The notes below the pieces were generated by a model. The model was given only the letters and a program-made list of their open reading frames with translations. It was not told the origin of the DNA and did no database searches. From the NCBI GenBank assembly GCA_947471745.1, contig CANJKZ010000008.1, positions 4,467,501 through 4,531,500 on the forward strand: DNA of 64,000 nt. Direction: 5' to 3'. The position numbers were made by a program, and so were the translations under genes. This DNA comes from Closterium sp. Naga37s-1 (taxonomy: Eukaryota > Streptophyta > Zygnematophyceae > Desmidiales > Closteriaceae). Positions within the stretch are counted from its first letter, which is position 1; each line of letters opens with the position of its first letter. Below are positions 58,361 through 64,000 of this stretch, one piece after another.

Positions 58361-59153
58361 TTATCGATTGTTGTTGTTGTTGTAGCGTCGTTGAGTGTGA
58401 AACGCGAATTCTGGTACTGACGTTTTCTTCTTGTGTCGTTCTTTGTGCAGGTCCATATCCTGTTGTTCAGCGTGAATTTCGGCGCAAAGTGCTGCTTTGG
58501 AGATTTTCCCGTGAGCTCGAAGGAGTGCTCGAGTGGAGCGCCAATGAGGACCGAGGCTAGCGATGATGACCGTTACGAAGGCTTCTTCGGATATTGATCC
58601 TCCGCATCGAAGGAGTCTGTCGCGCAGTCCACGACAGCGGCTAATATACGCCATTCCCTTTTTGCCGGGTTTCATTTCCACTGTTGTCAGCTGTGCCATG
58701 AGACGACTTTGGTTAACACTGTCTGTTGCTTGATACAGGCTCTTCAGATGGTCGTATGCCAGTTCGGCGGAGTTGCCGTATCCTCGATAAGACCGAATGT
58801 TCTGCTGCTCGTTTGGCATTATGTTTCGAAGAAGAATTGTGTACGCCATCAGCGATTGATATGTATACTGCTGCTTGTCGTATTGTGTTCCATGCGCTGG
58901 GTATGGCAGGGATCCGTCGAAGAATCCGAGTATTTGCGCGCCCTCCATCATCAGCTCAAACTCGAATGACCAGGTATAGAAGTCTTTTCCGTCAAAGGGT
59001 GTTGATGTCTGCAGTTTTAGAACATGTGCGAATTGCGATTGCACTTGAAGTGTGTCCAATGTCTTTTCTTGTCTAGGTGAAGATTGTTGGTGTGGCGCAA
59101 AGCTGATGGAGCCACGTTGAGGTTCGTACGGAGCAAAGGTGGGCTGCTGCTGA
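58361..59153 (-). pseudogene. Family B gag, main part
   Basis: LKLQTSTPFDGKDFYTWSFE then YDHLKSLYQATDSVNQSRLM and GMAYISRCRGLRDRL match the copia gag (UBN2-like) pattern. An Asn run ends the frame at 58,361. CHLCKTSGHPH, the start of a C-X2-C-X4-H-X4-C knuckle, follows in another frame. Confidence 0.7.
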
Positions 59154-59158
59154 TTTCT

Positions 59159-59453
59159 GTTAGAATGGTCTAAGCTAGTATCGGAAGCTATAGTAGTCTT
59201 AGAACCTCCTCCTAAAGCCTAGGAATCTTAGGAGCCAACTTGGGCATGAACCATGCTAGAACCACAGTGGTTACCAAGAAGTGAAGTTCCAACAAGAGAG
59301 AACCCTAACCTATAGGATTTGGGAGGTGGCCCACTCTATAGAGTGTACACCACAAGTTCTCTCAACCCAACCAATGTATTCTACACTACTATAGTGTAGA
59401 TGTATCACTACATATGTTTATTGGAGCAACCCGAATTAACCTTAATTCCAACA
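59159..59453. repeat. Solo LTR (295 bp) within family B gag
   Basis: TGTTAGAATGG at the left and AATTCCAACA at the right, with TG...CA on either strand, flanked by ATTTC duplications (59,154-59,158 and 59,454-59,458). The gag frame reads on correctly when it is removed. No related LTR elsewhere in the window; its orientation is unclear. Confidence 0.85.
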
Positions 59454-59458
59454 ATTTC

Positions 59459-59753
59459 CGCGCGCATACGATGAACCGTCAAGGCTCATTGGAGTAGCTC
59501 TGTTGTTGTTATCGCTATTGTTGGATTGTGCAGAAGCTGCTTGCTGGTGTTGCTCGTAGAAGGACATGAAGGAGAAGAACGTCTCCATCATGCTTGGGTC
59601 GAAGCCTGCCGCTTGATTCCCGGGAGTTTCGGTTGACTCCGCAGCTGGTCTTGTTGCTATGCCTTCTTCTGTCTGTAGGCCAGAGGCTGGAGGTGGAGTA
59701 GGAGTAGTGCCGAGAGATCCGTTAGAGGAGCTCGTCTCCTTCTGTGTTGCCAT
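59459..59753 (-). pseudogene. Family B gag, N-terminal part
   Basis: The start is ATG 59,753 (MATQKETSSSNGSLG), chosen because it lies downstream of the primer-binding site; an earlier in-frame ATG at 59,846 falls inside the presumed LTR. It is Ser/Thr/Gln-rich and disordered-looking, and joins the gag core across the solo LTR. Confidence 0.6.
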
Positions 59754-59811
59754 GCCTTGCGTTGTTGTAGGTATTTGAGAAATCGATCTTGCCCTGTTTG
59801 CTCTCTTACCA

Positions 59812-60009
59812 TGTTGGGCTGAGAAATAGCCCTTAGGATCTTTCAAGGCTAAGATCTAGTTGTTGAAGTAGGAATGTAACTTGCGGAAGCGTTTTAATAA
59901 AGATGTACTTGAACCACCTTGCACTGGTATGTGAGAACAAGATAAGTTGATAATAGCAGAGAAATACAAGGTTTTTATATGATTACAAAGGAATATGAAA
60001 AGTTCTACT
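59812..60009 (-). repeat. Presumed 5' LTR fragment of family B
   Basis: On the minus strand it ends CTCAGCCCAACA directly before the primer-like TGGTAAGAGAGC. The E6 LTR begins at 60,010, so this would be truncated. I found no partner copy near 45 kb. Confidence 0.4.
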
Positions 60010-60141
60010 TGTCAAACATTATATATGTTGTGTTAGTTTAGGCTACAGTGGGTTAGCCTATAGGGGGTACACAATTCTAGGGTTAGGTACTTGTACTCTT
60101 TTCATTGCTAGTTCATTCATTCCTGTTCAGTGATTCCAACA
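60010..60141 (+). repeat. 5' LTR of E6
   Basis: 132 bp, TGTCAAACATTATATATG...GTGATTCCAACA, with the family A core (GGCTACAGTGGGTTAGCC, GGGTACACAATTCTAGGGTT). TTATATATG near its start could be a TATA element. Confidence 0.85.
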
Positions 60142-60169
60142 TGGTATAGAGCAGGTCCTTCCTAGGACC
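60142..60169 (+). promoter_or_regulatory. Primer-binding site and hairpin of E6
   Basis: TGGTATAGAGC (60,142-60,152), then GGTCCT-TCCT-AGGACC (60,154-60,169), a perfect 6-bp stem and 4-nt loop, then AGGGCCCACCAC at about 60,181. Confidence 0.75.
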
Positions 60170-60224
60170 GAAATTTTCTAAGGGCCCACCACTACGTAAC
60201 TACCTACCTACCTACCTACCCGTG

Positions 60225-60895
60225 CCCTAGGGCGCCTCGGCGTGTCACGCCCCTAGAGGCCCCTCTTGACGGCCCCGCGCTAGCCCCGTTCAGGCCCCGT
60301 CGGCCCCCTTTAAGGCCCCGTTCAGGCCCCGCGCTAGCCCCGTTTAGGCCCCGTCGGCCCCGTTTCAGGCCCCGACGGCCCCGCGCTAGCCCCTCTCAGG
60401 CCCCGTCGGCCCGCGCTAGCCCCGTTTCAGGCCCAGTCGGCCCGCGCTAGCCCCGTTTCAGGCCCCGTAGGCCCCGCGCTAGCCCCTCTCAGGCCCCGTC
60501 GGCCCCGCGCTAGCCCCATTCAGGCCCCGATCGGGCCCGCGCTAGCCCCGTTTCAGGCCCCTTCAGCCCCGTTTCAGGCCCCGTCGGCCCCGCGCTAGCC
60601 CCGTTCAGGCCCCGTCGGCCCCTTGCTAGCCCCGTCAAGGCCCCGTTTGGCCCCGCGCTAGCCCCGCTCAGGCCCCGATCGGCCCCGCGCTCGCCCCTCT
60701 AGGGCCCCAACCGGCCCCGTGCCTACCTCGCCGACCCGTGCCCACCACCCAGAGGCCCCGGGCGGCCCGTTCCGCCGCAGCACAAGAGGGAGAGCGGGCG
60801 GCCCGTCCCCGCCGTGACCTGAGCCGAGCCGCGACCCGACCTGAACCGAGCCGCGCCGCCCTGCCCTACCTGGTTCGTCCTACCTGCTTCTCCTA
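60225..60895 (+). repeat. GC-rich leader of E6
   Basis: An array of GGCCCCGTTTCAGGCCCCG and CGCGCTAGCCCC words, some 20 repeats of variable length, ending shortly before the gag ATG. Confidence 0.7.
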
Positions 60896-60924
60896 CCGCT
60901 ACTGCTGCTATTTCTACTGTTCCT

Positions 60925-63900
60925 ATGGCTAGCCCACAGGTTCTCGTGTTCGATGCTGAGGGCCGCCCTGTGAAGTTTGACACCTGGCTCGATGACCTGC
61001 ACCTCTACCTACAGCTCACAGCCAAGGATGACATCTCACTGTACGATCACGCCCTAGGCCTTGTCACTGCCCCTGCTGCTACTGCTGACAGCACTGCTCG
61101 CTCACAGTGGCAGACTCGTGATGCCCACGCTCGCTTCGCCATTCGCAACTCCCTGCCGATAGACGAACGCGAGCACTTTGGTCAGCACAAGACTGCACCG
61201 GCACTGTACACAGCTGTAGTTGCTCGCTACTCCTCACCTGCCTCTGCCGCACTAGGCCGTCTCTCCCTCCCCTACCTGTTTCCCGACCTGGCCTCCTTTC
61301 ACACAGTCGCTGACCTCATCACGCACCTCCGTACTAGTGAGGCCCGCTTCCGTGCCGCCATGCCTGCTGAGTTCCTTGCCACGCACCCCCCTCCACTCTG
61401 GCTCACTCTCTATCACCTAGTCACCCGCCTCCCTGACACACTGCGTGCTGTCAGGGACCACTTCCTAGCTCGTTGCCCCACTGAGCTCACCATTGCCCTC
61501 CTCGAGCAGGAGCTACTTGCAGCTGAGGCTAGCATAGTCGCTGTAGGTGCCTCTCGTTGCGACCCCCGTACCCCGTTCTTTGAGGGGTGTTCTCCTTCCC
61601 CCCTTCTTCCCTCTGTCGCCTCTGCTGCTGCTGTCGACCTTCTTGGTACTGAGAAGGTCGGCACTGCGTCTGCCTCTAGCGGACGCCGCAGCGGCAAGGG
61701 CAAAGGGGGCAAGGGTAGTGGCGGTGACGGCGGGGGAGGCGGCGGTGGGGGCGGTGGAGGCAGTGGGGGTGGTGGCTCGGCTGGAGGGGCGAGTGGTAGC
61801 GGTGGGGGTGGTGGCGGCAGCGGCGGGGGAGGTGGCAGGAGTGGAGGCGGCGGTTGGGGTGGCGGTGGACGAGGCGGCGGCAGGGGTTGGGGTGGTCGAG
61901 GAGGTGGCAGCGGTGGTGGTGGCCGTGGAGGCGCTGGCGGTGGCCAGGGCCAGCAGCACACTCTCTCGCCCCAGGAGGTCCGTGAGTGGTACTCTCAGCA
62001 CGGGGGTGGGGGTGGTCTTAGCTGCACGTACGTCATTCGCACTGGTGACCGCACTGGTCAGCAGTGTGGACGACCGCACGCCACACAGCGCTGCTTCTCT
62101 CGTCTCGACGACGCTTGGCGTGTTCAGTTCCCTCAGGCCACTGAGCTGCCCCGCTGGCTTGATCTCCTGAAGAAGGGGATTGATATCTATGCTCTAGACT
62201 TTGATGCTATTCTATCTGCCATGTATGTGATGTCTACTAGTGGAGAGGGTGCTGAGTACTTGTGTGTGCCGCCCGACCCGGGCATTAGGGCCAGTGCGTC
62301 TGCCGCTCCAGGTACTCACGTGTCGGCTACCCCAGGTGCTGGTGAGGCTGCTGCTCTAGGTGCTCGTGTGTCTCCCCCCCTTGGTACTGCGTCGACTGCC
62401 GCACTGCACACCTTCACACTGGACTCAGGTGCTTCTCGCTGCTTCTTTCGTGACCGCACTGCCCTTGAGCCGCTTGCTCGGCCAGTTGCTGTCTCCCTTG
62501 CTGACCCCTCTGGGGGTCCGGTCATTGCGACCTCTTCCACTGTCCTTCCCTGCCCTGCGGTCCCGTCGGGCACACTGTCAGGTCTCCACCTCCCCTCGTT
62601 CTCTACGAACTTGGTGGCAGGCTGTGCACTCCAGGACGGGGGTGTTCACCAGTTCACCCCTGCCTACGAGCGCGTGACACACTGCACGTGTGCTCGTACG
62701 GGCCGTCACTTGGCTACCTTCACTCGGCAGCCGGGGTCGGACCTGTACACACTGACTACTGAGTCCCCTCAGGTTGCTGCGACTGCGTCCGCGTCCGCGT
62801 CAGGTCAGCTGTCCGCCCCCTGCTCGTGTCGCTCTTTGGCACACGAGACTGTCCTCTGGCACCACCGCCTTGGCCACCCGTCTGTGCAGCGGCTTCGTGC
62901 CATGCACTCCAGGTACCTTGTCTCTGGCCTGCCCAGGGTCCTTCCTCCCCTCCCACCCTCGCCTGCTCCTACCTGTCTCCCCTGTGTCGAGGGACGGCAG
63001 CGCGCCGCTCCTCACTCCTCCTCGTTCCCCCCAACGACTGCTCCCTTGCAGACACTCCACATGGACGTGTGGGGCCCAGCCCGCGTCCGTGGTCAGGGTC
63101 AGGAGAGGTACTTCCTGATAGTTGTTGACGACTACTCGCGCTACACCTCGGTCTTCCCCTTGCGCACCAAGGGTGAGGTCCCTGATTTCTTGATCCCTTG
63201 GATCCGCCGAGCCCGTCTCCAGCTCAGCGAGCGTTTTCACTCGGACTTTCCTGTCCTGCGCTTGCACTCTGACAGAGGTGGTGAGTTCTCCTCCGACCTC
63301 TTGGCAGCCTACTGTGCTGAGCACGGCATTGAGCAGTCGTTCACGCTTCCGGCTTCTCCACAGCAGAATGGGGTTGCGGAGCGCCGCATTGGCCTGGTCA
63401 TGGAGGTCGCCCGTACCTCCTTGATCCATGCGGCTGCCCCCCACTTTCTGTGGCCGTTTGCGGTCCGGTACGCTGCGCATCAACTCAACCTCTGGCCCCG
63501 TGTCTCCTTGCCGGAGACCTCGCCCACGCTACTGTGGACGGGGGAGGTTGGCGATGCGTCGCGTTTCCGGGTCTGGGGGTCTCGAGCTTTTGTCCGCGAT
63601 TCGTCTGCGGACAAGCTCTCCTCCCGTGCTGTTCCCTGCGTCTTCCTCGGCTTTGTCCCGGACGCGTCTGGTTGGCAGTTTTACCACGCCACCTCGCGCC
63701 GAGTCTTGCCCTCCCAGGACGTCACTTTTGACGAGTCCGTCCCCTACTACCGCCTCTTCCCCTACCGCACTTCCCCGCTCCCCCCCCCGCCTCTCTTCCT
63801 CTCGCCAGGTGCTGCTGTTGCAGACCCCCTCCCCCCTCAGGGTGCCGCTCCCTCAGGTGTGTCTCAGGTAGACCCGGTTGAGCCTGTTGAGGTAGCTGTC

Positions 63901-64000
63901 GACTCTCGTCCTGCTGGGGTGCTGAGCCTGGGGGTGCTGAGCCTGGGGGTGTGGAGCCTGGGGGTGTGGAGCCTGGGGGTGTGGAGCTTGAGGGTGCTGA
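60925..64000 (+). CDS. E6 gag-pol polyprotein, open to the window edge
   Basis: From ATG 60,925 (MASPQVLVFDAEGRPVKFDTW) I read 1,025 codons with no stop. Gag (residues 1-250) is followed by a Gly-rich tract (about 255-345), then C-T-Y-V...C...H...C (C367; pattern C-X13-C-X3-H-X4-C). Protease DSGAS lies near residue 500, and integrase zinc finger HHRLGHPS...CLPC from about 645. The catalytic core has D714 (MDVWGP), D783 (HSDRGGEFSS) and E819 (QQNGVAERR), then the GWQFYH region. It ends in the repeat spacer with GVLSLGVLS words, where the frame is probably about to change or lengthen. Expected products are particle protein, protease, integrase and, beyond the window, reverse transcriptase and RNase H. 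Confidence 0.9.
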   Translation, partial: MASPQVLVFDAEGRPVKFDTWLDDLHLYLQLTAKDDISLYDHALGLVTAPAATADSTARSQWQTRDAHARFAIRNSLPIDEREHFGQHKTAPALYTAVVARYSSPASAALGRLSLPYLFPDLASFHTVADLITHLRTSEARFRAAMPAEFLATHPPPLWLTLYHLVTRLPDTLRAVRDHFLARCPTELTIALLEQELLAAEASIVAVGASRCDPRTPFFEGCSPSPLLPSVASAAAVDLLGTEKVGTASASSGRRSGKGKGGKGSGGDGGGGGGGGGGGSGGGGSAGGASGSGGGGGGSGGGGGRSGGGGWGGGGRGGGRGWGGRGGGSGGGGRGGAGGGQGQQHTLSPQEVREWYSQHGGGGGLSCTYVIRTGDRTGQQCGRPHATQRCFSRLDDAWRVQFPQATELPRWLDLLKKGIDIYALDFDAILSAMYVMSTSGEGAEYLCVPPDPGIRASASAAPGTHVSATPGAGEAAALGARVSPPLGTASTAALHTFTLDSGASRCFFRDRTALEPLARPVAVSLADPSGGPVIATSSTVLPCPAVPSGTLSGLHLPSFSTNLVAGCALQDGGVHQFTPAYERVTHCTCARTGRHLATFTRQPGSDLYTLTTESPQVAATASASASGQLSAPCSCRSLAHETVLWHHRLGHPSVQRLRAMHSRYLVSGLPRVLPPLPPSPAPTCLPCVEGRQRAAPHSSSFPPTTAPLQTLHMDVWGPARVRGQGQERYFLIVVDDYSRYTSVFPLRTKGEVPDFLIPWIRRARLQLSERFHSDFPVLRLHSDRGGEFSSDLLAAYCAEHGIEQSFTLPASPQQNGVAERRIGLVMEVARTSLIHAAAPHFLWPFAVRYAAHQLNLWPRVSLPETSPTLLWTGEVGDASRFRVWGSRAFVRDSSADKLSSRAVPCVFLGFVPDASGWQFYHATSRRVLPSQDVTFDESVPYYRLFPYRTSPLPPPPLFLSPGAAVADPLPPQGAAPSGVSQVDPVEPVEVAVDSRPAGVLSLGVLSLGVWSLGVWSLGVWSLRVL

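Larger units (their letters stand above)
45965..59811 (-). mobile_element. Copia element of a second lineage (family B), split by E4, E5 and a solo LTR
   Basis: Coding pieces run on the minus strand from gag (59,753) to the end of RNase H (45,965). Three insertions, each with its own 5-bp target duplication, interrupt it: solo LTR (ATTTC), E5 (GTGCG) and E4 (CGATG). Removing them restores reading across each joint. A degenerate primer site TGGTAAGAGAGC (59,800-59,811) marks the 5' end. The protein is only distantly like family A, and has a classical zinc-knuckle start (CHLCKTSGH) that is out of frame at its last Cys. Confidence 0.8.
60010..64000 (+). mobile_element. Ty1/copia element E6 (family A), 5' part, apparently intact
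   Basis: It has the 5' LTR 60,010-60,141, primer site, hairpin, GC-rich leader and a gag-pol frame open to the window edge. It extends beyond base 64,000, so the 3' LTR and target duplication cannot be seen. It may lie within the family B 5' LTR. Confidence 0.9.

Overview
This window is a repeat-dominated stretch of a eukaryotic nuclear genome. Short exons with consensus GT-AG junctions, nested LTR retrotransposons primed by initiator tRNA-Met (TGGTATCAGAGC-type binding sites) and very GC-rich tandem arrays suggest a green-lineage organism. A streptophyte alga such as Closterium is my best guess, but this is inference from style, not proof. There is no bacterial-type operon.

Layout. 1-969: 5' end of a minus-strand Ty1/copia element (E0). 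1.0-2.0 kb: first exon of a secreted LysM gene (minus) with tandem copies of its splice donor. 2.4-4.8 kb: decayed Ty3/gypsy element lacking its reverse transcriptase. 4.9-5.7 kb: more LysM-derived minisatellite and duplicated segments. 7,545-22,118: copia element E1 (plus), split by E2 (minus, 12,526-20,280) and by a MITE in its 3' LTR. 22,406-30,921: a second copy of that MITE, split by another MITE and by copia E3 (minus, 23,337-30,850). 31,776-42,893: one multi-exon gene on the minus strand. 45,549-45,893: a 345-bp miniature LTR element (TRIM/SMART type). 45,965-59,811: a copia element of a different lineage (family B, minus) split by E4 (46,275-53,462), by a small non-autonomous element E5 (55,496-56,557) and by a solo LTR (59,159-59,453). 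60,010-64,000: copia E6 (plus) with an open gag-pol frame running off the window.

The host gene of most interest encodes, in order, a papain-like (C1A) domain, two EGF-like modules and three LysM modules. Twelve exons join with consistent phases. The catalytic Cys is Ser and the oxyanion Gln is Glu, while the His and Asn remain, so it looks like a secreted pseudoprotease fused to a glycan-binding tail. Its introns are full of minisatellites, several of which are amplified copies of the exon's own last bases plus the splice donor. A dispersed palindrome, TTTTGAG-N4-CTCAAAA, recurs at the joints of local tandem duplications around this gene and the first LysM gene.

The retroelements E0-E4 and E6 form one lineage (family A). 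They share a covarying hairpin just after the primer-binding site, a hypervariable GC-rich leader, an unusual Cys/His motif in gag (C-X13-C-X3-H-X4-C) and an Ala/Gly or repeat-rich spacer between integrase and reverse transcriptase. Most in-frame stops in the older copies are CAG-to-TAG changes.
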